In this document: positions 48,567-57,701 of the stretch, in pieces
How the letters are laid out: the number at the start of each line of letters is the position of its first letter
Position numbering within the stretch: the stretch's first letter is position 1
Assembly (NCBI GenBank): GCA_035760705.1
Contig: DASTSL010000124.1
Span: forward strand, 7,415 to 71,414
Length of the DNA stretch: 64,000 bases
Direction of reading: 5' to 3'
Source of the DNA: Allomeiothermus sp035760705
Lineage (GTDB): Bacteria; Deinococcota; Deinococci; Deinococcales; Thermaceae
The notes under the pieces: generated by a model
Seen by the model: only the letters and a program-made list of their open reading frames with translations
What the model was told of the DNA's origin: nothing
Databases searched by the model: none
Position numbers and translations under genes: made by a program

Positions 48567-49190
48567 ATGGCGGTCTTGGTCACCGGCTTTGAACCTTTCG
48601 CGGGCCTCCTCCACAACCCCAGCCACGCTCTAATCGAGCACCTCCCCCATACCTTGGGCGGGGAAGAGTTGGTCCGGGCTACCCTTCCAGTGGACACCCA
48701 GGCGGTCGTCCAACGACTCGAGACCCTCTATGCTGCCCACCAACCCAAAGCAGTACTCCACCTCGGACTGGCCCAGGGCCGCAGCCTGCTGAGCCTCGAG
48801 CAGGTCGCGCTCAACCTCCTCGATTTTGATATCCCCGACAACGCCGGGCACCGCAGGCAAGATCAGCCTGTGCTTGAGGGCGGCCCCCTGGCCCTCCTGA
48901 CGCGTCTACCCTACCGGGATATCCTCGAGGTGTGGAAAGCCGCCGGGATCCCCGCGCAGCTTTCCAACAGCGCCGGAACCTACCTGTGCAACCAGGTGAT
49001 GTACCTGGCCCTGTCGAAGCTGCCCCAAGACGTGCCGACCGGCTTTATCCATCTGCCGCCGGACGAGACGCTAGCTCTCTCCCGGCCCCAGCCTTATGTG
49101 CCGCTCGAGGTGCAGGCCCGGGCCATAACCCTGGCGCTCGAGACCACGCTTACCTTCGCCCTTCCAAACCAACCCCGCTTGGACCGCTAG
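48567..49190 (+). CDS. pcp: Pyroglutamyl-peptidase I
   Basis: A 207-residue cysteine peptidase that removes N-terminal pyroglutamate. The catalytic triad is E78 in LLSLEQVALN, C141 in NSAGTYLCNQVMY and H162 in TGFIHLPPDE. The N-terminal VLVTGFEPFAGLLHNPSH is typical. TAAACT (48552-48557) lies 9 bases before the ATG, so the leader is very short. The next gene starts 4 bases after its stop, so the two are co-transcribed. Confidence 0.94.
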   Translation: MAVLVTGFEPFAGLLHNPSHALIEHLPHTLGGEELVRATLPVDTQAVVQRLETLYAAHQPKAVLHLGLAQGRSLLSLEQVALNLLDFDIPDNAGHRRQDQPVLEGGPLALLTRLPYRDILEVWKAAGIPAQLSNSAGTYLCNQVMYLALSKLPQDVPTGFIHLPPDETLALSRPQPYVPLEVQARAITLALETTLTFALPNQPRLDR

Positions 49191-49194
49191 ACCT

Positions 49195-50376
49195 ATGCCG
49201 AAAACCGTTCTTCTCATCTCGGGCGGACACGCCGAAGACCTCATCGGGGCCACCCTGACCCGACACCTGGAGGTTCCGGTGCAGGCCCTGCCGCTGGTGG
49301 GGAGCGGCAAGACTTACCACGGCGCGGGGGTGGAAGTGCTGGGACCCCACCTGGAGTTTCCCTCCGGGGGCTTCCCCTTCAACAGCCTTGAGAACCTGGT
49401 GGCTGACCTGCGAGCCGGGCTCATCCAGAAGTCCTTGGGTCAGTGGATGACCAGCTATCGCAAGGGCAAGGAGGTCGGGGCGGTAGCGGTGGTGGGAGAT
49501 GCCTACTCTTTATTCGTCGGGGTGATTGCGGCCCGTTCGGGGGGGGTGCCGCTCTTCCACCTCCAGCCGCAGATCTCGCACTACTACGTGGGGAATCGGA
49601 GCGTCTGGGAACGGCTCAGGCAGTTCAACCAGTTTGGGGCGGAGGACTATTTGGCCTACGAACGCTGGATGCACCGCTACGTGCGGGCAGTGTACGTGCG
49701 GGACAAGCTCTCCGAGCAGCGGGCCCGCCAACTGGGGATGCACAAGGCCCGCTTTGTGGGCTCGATGGCGATGGACACCCTGGGACCACCCGAACGCGAC
49801 CTCAGGGCCCTGCTGGACGGTCGAGCGGTGCTGGTGATGCTGCCGGGAACCCGTGCCGACGTACGCTATAGCCTGCCCCGGATGCTCGAGGCCGCTGCCC
49901 TCCTCCCGGAGTTCCAGGGGCTGGTGGCCTGGGCCTTGCCCTTCGAGCAGGCGAGCCTGCCCCCAGGCTGGCGGCTCGAGCCGGTGGACGAACTCACCGC
50001 CCTGGCCTGTAACGGGGAGGCTCGGGTGTGGTTATTGCGCCGGGCGTTCTCGGCCATCCTGCACCGGGGCCGGGTGGCCATCGGCACGGCAGGAACCGCC
50101 AACGAGCAGGCCGCCGGGATGGGCATCCCGGTAGTGGGCTTCCCCACCCGGGGACCCCAGTACCTGCCCGCCAACGCCCTGCGCCAGCAGCGGCTGCTAG
50201 GGGCCGCCTTGCATTTGGTGGAAGCCCGGCCCGAGGCCATCGCCGCCCTTGTGCGCCGCCTCAGCGTGGACGGCCCCCTCCGCCAAGCCGCGCAGCGGGA
50301 TGGCCTCGAGCGCAACGGTCCGCCCGGGGCCTTGCCTCAGATCGCCCGCGAGATCAGGTCGGCTCTGGGCCGGTAA
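49195..50376 (+). CDS. LpxB-related glycosyltransferase-fold protein
   Basis: A 393-residue protein like the lipid-A-disaccharide-synthase-related family of Deinococcota and cyanobacteria. It has two Rossmann-like halves: LLISGGHAEDLIGATLTRHL and ALPLVGSGKTYHGAG in the first, and VLVMLPGTRADVRYSLPRML and GTAGTANEQAAGMGIPVVGF in the second, where nucleotide-sugars bind. Thermus relatives lack normal lipid A, so a true LpxB role is unlikely; another glycolipid is plausible. It starts 4 bases after pcp. Its last 40 bases overlap the convergent glycosyltransferase gene. Confidence 0.8.
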   Translation: MPKTVLLISGGHAEDLIGATLTRHLEVPVQALPLVGSGKTYHGAGVEVLGPHLEFPSGGFPFNSLENLVADLRAGLIQKSLGQWMTSYRKGKEVGAVAVVGDAYSLFVGVIAARSGGVPLFHLQPQISHYYVGNRSVWERLRQFNQFGAEDYLAYERWMHRYVRAVYVRDKLSEQRARQLGMHKARFVGSMAMDTLGPPERDLRALLDGRAVLVMLPGTRADVRYSLPRMLEAAALLPEFQGLVAWALPFEQASLPPGWRLEPVDELTALACNGEARVWLLRRAFSAILHRGRVAIGTAGTANEQAAGMGIPVVGFPTRGPQYLPANALRQQRLLGAALHLVEARPEAIAALVRRLSVDGPLRQAAQRDGLERNGPPGALPQIAREIRSALGR

Positions 50377-51443
50377 GCGAAGCGGTGGCCCGGGAAGGTC
50401 TGCTCCAAGAGCCCCACGAAGCGCCGCTCCCAGGCCTCGAGACTGTACTGGGGGAGAAACTCCGCCAGCGCCGAGCTGACCCACTTCTTGAACCCTTCGT
50501 CGCGAAGCCAGAGGATGCGCTCCCAGGCTTCCGCCGGGGACATCCGGCCATGCGGGGGCAAGTCCAGCACTAAATCCTGGAGCACCAGATGCTCCTTCAG
50601 GTCGGCCCCCACGCCCACCGGGGTCAGAAAGGGAATGGCCCCCATCATGGCGGCCTCGAGGCCCACGTAGCCGAAGGATTCGTAGCGGCTGGGGAGCAGC
50701 ACGAAATCCAACAGACCCAAGAGGGCCGCGAGTTCTTCGGGTTTCTGTTCACCCAGCCACTCCACCCCGGGGTGCTGGAAGGGCGGCCAGGGGATGAGCT
50801 TATACCGGGCCAGCGGGGCGTAAAAGTTGTCCGGCGAGGAGACCAGGAGCAACCCGATCCCCTCCGGCAAGCTGCGGGCCAACCCGGTCATGAGGGCCGG
50901 GTGCTTGACCGGGTCCCAGCGGGCGATGATCGCCCCCATCAGGTCGTGATCGGCTTTTTTCCGGCGGAGCTGCCTGACCAGCGGGGTTTCCCTCGGCTCG
51001 GGCAGCCAGACCCCGTTGGGGATGCAGGCCGGCTCGAGACCCAGGTCCCGCCGCATCTCCTCAGCGTTGGCCCGCGAGACCGCGATCAGGGTAAGCGACT
51101 TCTGCTTTGCCGCGCGTCGCAAAACCGTGCTGAGCCCGTAGGCCAGCACCTCGTCGGTGGGCCGCCGCCAGTGCAGCCCGGTGAGCCGGGTGGAGGTGCG
51201 CAGCGACTCGTGGGGGATCACCCACACCTTATCGGCCCGCCGCACCCAAGACGCCGCCGACCAGATCAGGGTCCCCTGCCCGCCGTTCAAGATCAACAGG
51301 TCGCTGGGCTCGGGCTCGTCCCAGGGGGAGCGCACCGCCACCGCCAAGCCGCAGCGCTCGAGCAACGACCTGAGCAAGAGGGCGTAGCGTTCCCCGCCGC
51401 CGGGAAAGGTCAGGGGTTTAGGGGTGAGGAGGACCGCCCGCAT
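50337..51443 (-). CDS. GT4-type glycosyltransferase
   Basis: A 368-residue GT-B glycosyltransferase. The N-terminal glycine-rich loop is LTFPGGGERYALLLRSLL. The C-terminal domain carries GAIIARWDPVKHPALMTGLA, VEWLGEQKPEELAALL, and the EX7E-like LLPSRYESFGYVGLEAAMMG that holds the nucleotide sugar. It should build a surface polysaccharide or glycolipid. Its 3-prime end overlaps the convergent LpxB-related gene by 40 bases, and the two may serve the same envelope pathway. Confidence 0.87.
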   Translation of the reverse strand: MRAVLLTPKPLTFPGGGERYALLLRSLLERCGLAVAVRSPWDEPEPSDLLILNGGQGTLIWSAASWVRRADKVWVIPHESLRTSTRLTGLHWRRPTDEVLAYGLSTVLRRAAKQKSLTLIAVSRANAEEMRRDLGLEPACIPNGVWLPEPRETPLVRQLRRKKADHDLMGAIIARWDPVKHPALMTGLARSLPEGIGLLLVSSPDNFYAPLARYKLIPWPPFQHPGVEWLGEQKPEELAALLGLLDFVLLPSRYESFGYVGLEAAMMGAIPFLTPVGVGADLKEHLVLQDLVLDLPPHGRMSPAEAWERILWLRDEGFKKWVSSALAEFLPQYSLEAWERRFVGLLEQTFPGHRFAYRPRADLISRAI

Positions 51444-51584
51444 ATCGCCTTATGAGTTTATCAGCCCCCAAACTGAGCCGCCGTGAACTCGTTTAAGAAG
51501 CGGGCGGATCTAGCCGATAAGTTCCTCCGGCGTGGAGTGGCACCAAGACAGCCTCCGGGTTGTCGATCGGGTAAACTGGCAGGC

Positions 51585-52817
51585 GTGAAAAACGACGCAG
51601 AGATGCTCGACAAACTCGCCGATGTCACGGTGCGGGTGGGGCTGAACCTTCAACCCGGCCAAGAACTCGTGGCCACCGCGCCCATCGAAGCCCTCCCGCT
51701 CACCCGGAAGATCACTGAGCGGGCCTACCAGGCCGGGGCCAAGATGGTGACGGTGCTCTACAACGACGATGCCGCGACCCTGGCCCGCTACCAATACGCC
51801 CCTCCTGACACCTTCGACTACGCCCCCGCCTGGCTCTTCGAGGCGATGGCCGAGGCCTACGCTTCCGGCGCGGCGCGGCTGGCGATCTCGGGGCAGAACC
51901 CGGCCCTGCTCAAAGGGCAAGACCCAGACCTGATCAGCCGGGCCAGCAAGGCCCAGTCCATCGCCAGCAAACGGCCCCTCGAGCTGATCACCGGCTTCCA
52001 CATCAACTGGAGCATCGTCTCCTATGCCAACCCGGCCTGGGCCAAGATGGTGTTTCCCGATCTGCCCGAAGAGCAAGCCGTGGAGAAGCTGTGGGAGGCC
52101 ATCTTCAAAGCCTCGAGGCTCGACACCGACGACCCGGTGGCGGCCTGGGCGGCGCACAACGCCAATCTGCACGCGCGGGTGAACTTCCTCAACGAGAAAC
52201 GCTATGCCGCTCTGCACTTCAAGGGCCCCGGCACCGACCTCAGGGTGGGCCTGGCCGACGATCATCTGTGGTCGGGCGGGGCGGCCCCGGCCAAGAACGG
52301 GGTGGTCTGCAACCCCAACATCCCCACCGAGGAGGTCTTCACCACCCCGCACAAAGACCGAGTGGAGGGCTACGTCAGCAGCAGCAAGCCGTTGGCCCAC
52401 CAGGGCAGCCTGCTGGACGGGATCCGGGTGCGCTTCGAGGGGGGCAAGATCGTCGAGGCCAGCGCTCGAGTGGGCGAGGAGCTCCTGAAGCAGCTTCTCC
52501 AGACCGACGAAGGGGCCCGCCATCTGGGCGAGGTGGCCTTGGTGCCCCACTCCTCCCCCATCGCGCAGTCGGGGATTCTTTTCTACAACACCCTCTTCGA
52601 CGAGAATGCCGCCAGCCACATCGCCTTGGGCCAGGCCTACAGCGAGTGCATCCGGGGCGGGGATCGGATGAGCCCAGAGGAACTCGCCGCTAAAGGGGCC
52701 AACTCGAGCCTGATCCACGTGGACTGGATGATCGGCTCGAGCGAGATCGACGTGGACGGCATCACTCAAGGCGGGCAGGCCGAACCCCTCATGCGGGGCG
52801 GGGAGTGGGTGAGTTAA
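51585..52817 (+). CDS. M29 family aminopeptidase (thermophilic aminopeptidase T type)
   Basis: A 410-residue metallo-aminopeptidase. Metal ligands of the family are seen in NIPTEEVFTTPHKDR, NTLFDENAASHIALGQAY and SLIHVDWMIGSSEIDVDG. Aminopeptidase T was named from Thermus aquaticus and removes many N-terminal residues. GTG 51585 is chosen because TAAACT (51572-51577) lies 7 bases upstream, a leaderless arrangement also seen for other genes. It is convergent with the SWIB gene; a long hairpin lies between. Confidence 0.94.
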   Translation: MKNDAEMLDKLADVTVRVGLNLQPGQELVATAPIEALPLTRKITERAYQAGAKMVTVLYNDDAATLARYQYAPPDTFDYAPAWLFEAMAEAYASGAARLAISGQNPALLKGQDPDLISRASKAQSIASKRPLELITGFHINWSIVSYANPAWAKMVFPDLPEEQAVEKLWEAIFKASRLDTDDPVAAWAAHNANLHARVNFLNEKRYAALHFKGPGTDLRVGLADDHLWSGGAAPAKNGVVCNPNIPTEEVFTTPHKDRVEGYVSSSKPLAHQGSLLDGIRVRFEGGKIVEASARVGEELLKQLLQTDEGARHLGEVALVPHSSPIAQSGILFYNTLFDENAASHIALGQAYSECIRGGDRMSPEELAAKGANSSLIHVDWMIGSSEIDVDGITQGGQAEPLMRGGEWVS

Positions 52818-52844
52818 GACGGCTCGTGGCCGGTAGTGAGCTAA

Positions 52845-52900
52845 GGAGGGGCGGATCGCCTATCACGAAAGATTGTGGGCGATAAGCGGTCCGCCCCTCC
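52845..52900. terminator. Long hairpin between the M29 and SWIB genes
   Basis: GGAGGGGCGGA (52845-52855) pairs perfectly with TCCGCCCCTCC (52890-52900), and TCGCC pairs with GGCGA inside it. It lies between convergent genes and is likely a bidirectional transcription barrier. No T tract follows. Confidence 0.6.
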
Positions 52901-52922
52901 CGGCCCCGGCGTATGGCGTCCT

Positions 52923-53228
52923 TTACCTCACGTGCTGGTTGACCAGCTTGGTCATCTCGAACATCGAGACCTGGTCCTTGCCGAAGATGGGGCGGAGCTT
53001 GGCGTCGGCGTTGATGGCCCGGCGATCTTTGGAATCCTGGAGGCCGTTGGACTTGATGTAGTCCCAGACCTTTTTGGTGAGTTCCGCCCGGGTGAGCGGT
53101 TCCTTGCCCACGATGGCCGCGAGTTGGTCATCCGGCTGGACCTTTTGCGCCACCCCGCCGCGCAGCCCCCGGCCCTGGGAATCGCCCTGCTTATCGTCCT
53201 TCGATTTAGTCTGCTTTGACTTAGCCAT
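52923..53228 (-). CDS. SWIB/MDM2 domain protein
   Basis: A 101-residue protein: a lysine-rich N-terminal tail (MAKSKQTKSKDDKQGDSQ) and a SWIB domain with EPLTRAELTKKVWDYIKSNG, LQDSKDRRAINADAKL and FEMTKLVNQHV. SWIB domains occur in eukaryotic chromatin remodellers and in some bacteria such as chlamydiae, often associated with DNA topology. Its bacterial role here is unknown. GGAG stands 7 bases before the ATG. An acidic small protein gene precedes it on the same strand, divergent from the GH13-like gene. Confidence 0.85.
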   Translation of the reverse strand: MAKSKQTKSKDDKQGDSQGRGLRGGVAQKVQPDDQLAAIVGKEPLTRAELTKKVWDYIKSNGLQDSKDRRAINADAKLRPIFGKDQVSMFEMTKLVNQHVR

Positions 53229-53313
53229 GTTTGGCTCCAAAGAATGAGGAAACGATCCGATCCGAACTAAGAGATTCAAGCCCTGCATCCGACACCTCGA
53301 GCTTTCCCCTCCT

Positions 53314-53556
53314 CTATTGCATCCCGCCAATTCCCTCCTCTCCCTCGTCCAGTTCCTCGAGTTCTTCCTCGGCTTCCTCGTCCACCACCTCGTAGTCGTC
53401 GATGTAATAGTCGGTGATGGCTTCACCCCCCGCCACCACCTCGCCGCCACTGGTGAGGGTCATCACCCCGTCCTCGTCCACCTCGAGCACCAGGTCATCA
53501 GGGTCAACATCATCGGGTACGTTCACCCGCATCACGATGGTCAGGTCCAGTTCCAT
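53314..53556 (-). CDS. Small acidic hypothetical protein
   Basis: An 80-residue, very acidic protein. The first part MELDLTIVMRVNVPDDVDPD looks beta-structured, followed by DLVLEVDEDGVMTLTSGGE, and the end is a run of D and E (VVDEEAEEELEELDEGEEG). ATG 53556 has GGAGGTGG directly upstream. No family is recognised. It sits 85 bases before the basic-tailed SWIB gene on the same strand; opposite charges suggest possible interaction, which is only inference. Confidence 0.65.
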   Translation of the reverse strand: MELDLTIVMRVNVPDDVDPDDLVLEVDEDGVMTLTSGGEVVAGGEAITDYYIDDYEVVDEEAEEELEELDEGEEGIGGMQ

Positions 53557-53695
53557 GCCACCTCCGAACGAGGATGAAACCCTCCGAGGAAAGTCTGGCA
53601 ATCCCCGATGGTAGGAGGTGTGAGGCGGATAACCCCTCACCTGCCTCATCGGGCTCAAAACCGGAATAGACTGGGGCCAAGGGAGGGAGAACGCT

Positions 53696-56600
53696 ATGGG
53701 TTATCGCATTACCGGCCATGGTTTGAAACCGTATCAGGCAGCAAGGGTCGGGCGCATGGAGTTCCACGTCTCGCTGGGGGCACGTAACCACTACCAGTTC
53801 GACCTCTCCTTGTTTTCCTCGTCCGGCAACGTGATCTTCGCCGACTTCGGGGCCGCCCGGCGCTTCGCCGCGGCCATGAACGCCAAACGCGACCTGATCA
53901 GCCACCCCGAATCCGCGGTGAGCGCGGCCCAGATCGCGGCGATGGGGCTCATCGACGAGATGCTGCACTTCGTGGTGGAGCAGTATCGCCAGCAGCAAAA
54001 ACCAAGCGTCATGCTCGAGGCCCTCTCGGCGCTCGAGTTCAGCGTGGGCGCGGACACCCTGGAAACTGCCCTGCGGGCCTTCGCCAGTGAGTTCCCGCCG
54101 ATCCGGGTCTACCGGGGCGAGATCACGCTAGAGGAGTACCTCTCGGGCACCACCGAGGGGCGGGCCAACCGGGAGATCTTGCTCGAGGAGATGCTGATGC
54201 TGTGGATGGCCAATGCCAACCCGGCGTTCGAGCCCTTCCTGGAACTCTTCGACGACACCCCACTGGAGCGCTTCACCGCCTACTTGCCGATCATCCAGAA
54301 CCTCGAGACCTTCTTCGACGCCCAGCCGGCTTTTGCCGAAACCGGCCTGAGCCTCTTCCAGAGCCTGCGCCTGCCAGCCTTGATGCACCCCGGCTCGCTC
54401 GAGGCCCAGCTCGATTTCCTGCTCAAACGCTTCGGCGGCACCCTGGGCCGTTTCATGTACCGCATCCTGACCGGGATGGACGTGCTGCGGGAAGAAGCCC
54501 GGTCGTTTTCGGTGCCGGTGCACTTCGACACCCCGCCGGGCGGCGGGATCAGCGCCGAGATGTACAACTGGCGCTCGAGGGGCACCGAGTACGAACCCGA
54601 GCAGTTCAGCCCCGACGTGGACTGGATGCCCCGCTGCGTGCTGATCGCCAAGAACGCCTTCGTCTGGCTCGATCAGCTCTCGAAAAAATACGCGCGGCCC
54701 ATCACCACCCTGGACCAAATCCCCGAGGAGGAGCTGGACATCCTGGCGAGCTGGGGCGTCACCGCCTTGTGGCTGATCGGCTTGTGGGAGCGGAGCGCCG
54801 CCTCCAAGCGGATCAAGCAGATGATGGGCAACCCCGACGCGGTGGCCTCGGCCTACTCGCTCTACGACTACGTGATCGCCAAGGACCTAGGGGGCGAACC
54901 GGCGGTGGAGGTGCTGCGGCAAAGGGCCTGGCGGCGCGGCATCCGGCTGGCTTCAGATATGGTGCCCAACCACACCGGCATCGACGGCAAGTGGGTGCTC
55001 GAGCACCCCGACTGGTTCATCAGCCTCCCCTACTCGCCCTACCCCAACTACACCTTTGGCGGCCCCGATCTGTCCTCGGATCCCCGGGTGGGGATCTTCC
55101 TCGAGGACCACTACTACGACAAATCCGATGCCGCCGTGGTGTTCAAGCGCGTGGATCGCTGGACCGGCGAGACCCGCTACATCTACCATGGCAACGACGG
55201 CACCGCCATGCCCTGGAACGACACCGCCCAGCTCAACTACCTGAACCCCGAGGTGCGCGAAGCGGTGATCCAAACCATCCTGCACGTGGCCCGGCAGTTC
55301 CCGGTGATCCGCTTCGACGCAGCCATGACCCTGGCCAAGCGGCACATCCAGCGGCTGTGGTGGCCCGAGCCGGGGGGAAGCCCCTGGGGGGCCGCGATCC
55401 CCAGCCGGGCCGAGCACGCCATGACCAAGGAGGAGTTCGACCGCCTCATGCCGCAGGAGTTTTGGCGCGAGGTGGTGGACCGCTGCGCGGTGGAGGCCCC
55501 CGATACCCTCTTGCTGGCCGAGGCCTTCTGGATGATGGAGGGCTACTTCGTGCGCACCCTGGGGATGCACCGGGTCTACAACTCGGCCTTCATGAACATG
55601 CTGCGCGACGAGAAGAACGGCGAGTATCGGGCCATCATGAAGAACACCATGGAGTTCGAGCCGGAGATCCTGAAGCGCTTCGTCAACTTCCTCAACAACC
55701 CCGACGAGAAGACCGCCGAGGAACAGTTCGGCAGGGGGGACAAGTATTTCGGAGTGATGACCCTGTGCGCCACGCTACCGGGCCTGCCGATGATCGGGCA
55801 CGGGCAGGTGGAGGGCTTTACCGAGCGCTACGGGATGGAGTACCGCCGGGCCTACTACGACGAAACCCCCGACCAAGGGCTCATCGATTACCACTACCAG
55901 CAGATCTTCCCCTTGCTCAAGAAGCGCTACCTCTTCGCCGAGGTGGAGAACTTCGTGCTCTACGATTTCTACGCCGGGGATAGCATCAACGAGGACGTGT
56001 TCGCCTACTCCAACCGCCACCAGGGCGAGCGCTCGCTGATCGTCTACCACAATAAGCACGCCCAGACCAGGGGCTGGATCCGCACCTCGGTGGCCCAACC
56101 GGTGAAGGTCGGGGAGGGCCGGGAGATGCTCCAACGCACGCTCAACCAGGGGTTGGGGCTCTCCTTCGACACCTGGGCCATCTTCCGCGACACGGTGAGC
56201 GGCCTCGAGTACCTGCGCCCCTCCCGCGAGTTCCACGAAAAGGGGCTTTACCTCGAGCTGGGCCCCTACCAGCGGCACGTCTTCCTGGACTGGCGCGAGG
56301 TCAACGACCACGATGGCACCTATGCCCGCATCGCCCACATGCTGGGGGGGCGGGGAGTGCCCAGCGTGGAACACGCGCGGCGGGAGCTCTGGCTCGAGCC
56401 CGTCCTGACTCCTTTCCGCCAGCTCGTCAACCCGCAGATGCTCGAGAAGCTGATCGGGGCCAGGGCCCACAAAGGGAAGCCCGACAAGGCGGTGCTGGAC
56501 GAGGTCACTGACAAGCTCACCGCGCTTGTGGAAGCCGCGCGGGAGTTTAGCGGGAGACCCCTCAAACCCGATCTCAAAGCCTTCCGCAAACAGCTCGAGG

Positions 56601-57313
56601 CCCTGTTGCGGCTGCCCGCCCTGGTGCGGGGGCTCGAGCCCCTGCCGCGCCAGCCTGCTCGAGCAACCCCAAAGAAGCCCCTCGCGGCGACCACCCTCAA
56701 ACGCAAATCGGCGACGGTCAAGCAAGCCCCTCGCGTCTACCTGCAAGCCAGCCTGGACGATCGGGTCGAGGGCTGGGGTGCCCTCTTGGGCTGGCTGTTC
56801 GTCCAGCCCTTGGCCGAAGACCCCCAGACCCGCGCCAGCCTGCTCGACGAGTGGCTGCTGGGCCGGGTCTTGGCCGACACCCTGCGGGAGATGGGCCTGA
56901 GCGAGAGCGAGGCCGAGCGCTCGGTGGGGCTGCTCAAGGTGCTCCTGGCCGAGCAACAGTGGTTCACCGCGGAAGCCCCCAAGCCCAAAGAGGCCAAAAA
57001 ACAGCTCGAGAGCTGGATGCAAGACCCGCTGATCCGGCAGTATTTGCAGACCCACCGCTTCGAAGGGGGGGTGTATTTCAACAAGGAGGCCTTCGAGGCG
57101 CTGCTCTCCGCCATGGTCCGGCTGGTGGCGGTGGTCTCCTCTACTCTGCCGGGGCGCAAAGTGGCCGACACCCGGCGGATCGTGCAGGAGTGGTACACGG
57201 TGCTCGAGCGCTACCGGGCCGAGGCGCACAAAGCCGGATACCGGGTGGACAAGCTCAAACCCGCTCCGGCCCGCAAGCCGCGCGAGCCGAAAAAGCTGGC
57301 TGCGAGCATATAA
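53696..57313 (+). CDS. Giant GH13-like (alpha-amylase superfamily) protein
   Basis: A 1205-residue protein. Residues 1-330 are a helical region I do not recognise, starting MGYRITGHGLKPYQAARVGR. The barrel follows: LASWGVTALWLIGLWERS, DMVPNHTG (region I, near residue 421), IRFDAAMTLAKRH (region II with nucleophile aspartate), LLLAEAFW (region III acid), and FVNFLNNPDEKTAEEQ in place of the usual NHD (region IV). A basic C-terminal region of about 290 residues follows. It probably acts on an alpha-glucan or glycogen-like substrate, but residue changes leave this open. The start has a GGGAGGGAG ribosome site. Confidence 0.82.
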   Translation: MGYRITGHGLKPYQAARVGRMEFHVSLGARNHYQFDLSLFSSSGNVIFADFGAARRFAAAMNAKRDLISHPESAVSAAQIAAMGLIDEMLHFVVEQYRQQQKPSVMLEALSALEFSVGADTLETALRAFASEFPPIRVYRGEITLEEYLSGTTEGRANREILLEEMLMLWMANANPAFEPFLELFDDTPLERFTAYLPIIQNLETFFDAQPAFAETGLSLFQSLRLPALMHPGSLEAQLDFLLKRFGGTLGRFMYRILTGMDVLREEARSFSVPVHFDTPPGGGISAEMYNWRSRGTEYEPEQFSPDVDWMPRCVLIAKNAFVWLDQLSKKYARPITTLDQIPEEELDILASWGVTALWLIGLWERSAASKRIKQMMGNPDAVASAYSLYDYVIAKDLGGEPAVEVLRQRAWRRGIRLASDMVPNHTGIDGKWVLEHPDWFISLPYSPYPNYTFGGPDLSSDPRVGIFLEDHYYDKSDAAVVFKRVDRWTGETRYIYHGNDGTAMPWNDTAQLNYLNPEVREAVIQTILHVARQFPVIRFDAAMTLAKRHIQRLWWPEPGGSPWGAAIPSRAEHAMTKEEFDRLMPQEFWREVVDRCAVEAPDTLLLAEAFWMMEGYFVRTLGMHRVYNSAFMNMLRDEKNGEYRAIMKNTMEFEPEILKRFVNFLNNPDEKTAEEQFGRGDKYFGVMTLCATLPGLPMIGHGQVEGFTERYGMEYRRAYYDETPDQGLIDYHYQQIFPLLKKRYLFAEVENFVLYDFYAGDSINEDVFAYSNRHQGERSLIVYHNKHAQTRGWIRTSVAQPVKVGEGREMLQRTLNQGLGLSFDTWAIFRDTVSGLEYLRPSREFHEKGLYLELGPYQRHVFLDWREVNDHDGTYARIAHMLGGRGVPSVEHARRELWLEPVLTPFRQLVNPQMLEKLIGARAHKGKPDKAVLDEVTDKLTALVEAAREFSGRPLKPDLKAFRKQLEALLRLPALVRGLEPLPRQPARATPKKPLAATTLKRKSATVKQAPRVYLQASLDDRVEGWGALLGWLFVQPLAEDPQTRASLLDEWLLGRVLADTLREMGLSESEAERSVGLLKVLLAEQQWFTAEAPKPKEAKKQLESWMQDPLIRQYLQTHRFEGGVYFNKEAFEALLSAMVRLVAVVSSTLPGRKVADTRRIVQEWYTVLERYRAEAHKAGYRVDKLKPAPARKPREPKKLAASI

Positions 57314-57434
57314 GCCTCTCCTGCGGGATTCCTGCTCGGGCGGTCGCTGGCGTAGCCTCGAGCAGATCATGGACTTGGGGAGCAATACCGGACCTGTTTT
57401 ATAGAGATCACCGGTTACCCCGAGGAGGTAGCCC

Positions 57435-57701
57435 GTGACCCTCGACGCATCCTGGAGAAATGCTGCTCGAGGAGTTCCTCGAGCCTCTGGGCAGGACCCA
57501 GCAGGAATTGGCCCGGCGCAGCAAAGTTTCTTATCCCAGGGTGACCGCGATCAAGCACACCCCCGGCACGGCGCTCGGCGTGGCGAAACTGTTTCGGACC
57601 CAGTTCTGGGAATGGCTAAATCCGCCTGGGAGCTATCCCAGGCGCTGCATTCGGCGGATGCCCAGGTGCTCGAGTCTATCGAGACGATGGGGACAGCCTG
57701 A
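57435..57701 (+). pseudogene. Decayed HigA-type antitoxin gene
   Basis: GTG 57435 has GGAGG at 57424-57428 and begins VTLDA. The frame then shifts to HPGEMLLEEFLEPLG, TQQELARRSKVSYPRV and TALGVAKLFRTQFWEWLN, the helix-turn-helix of HigA. A third frame gives SAWELSQALHSADAQVLESI, the usual HigA end. The recognition-helix region between RV and TAL is short by several residues. Two frameshifts plus a deletion show it is broken. No higB toxin remains visible upstream. The 3-prime end overlaps the convergent oxidoreductase gene by 26 bases. Confidence 0.75.
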
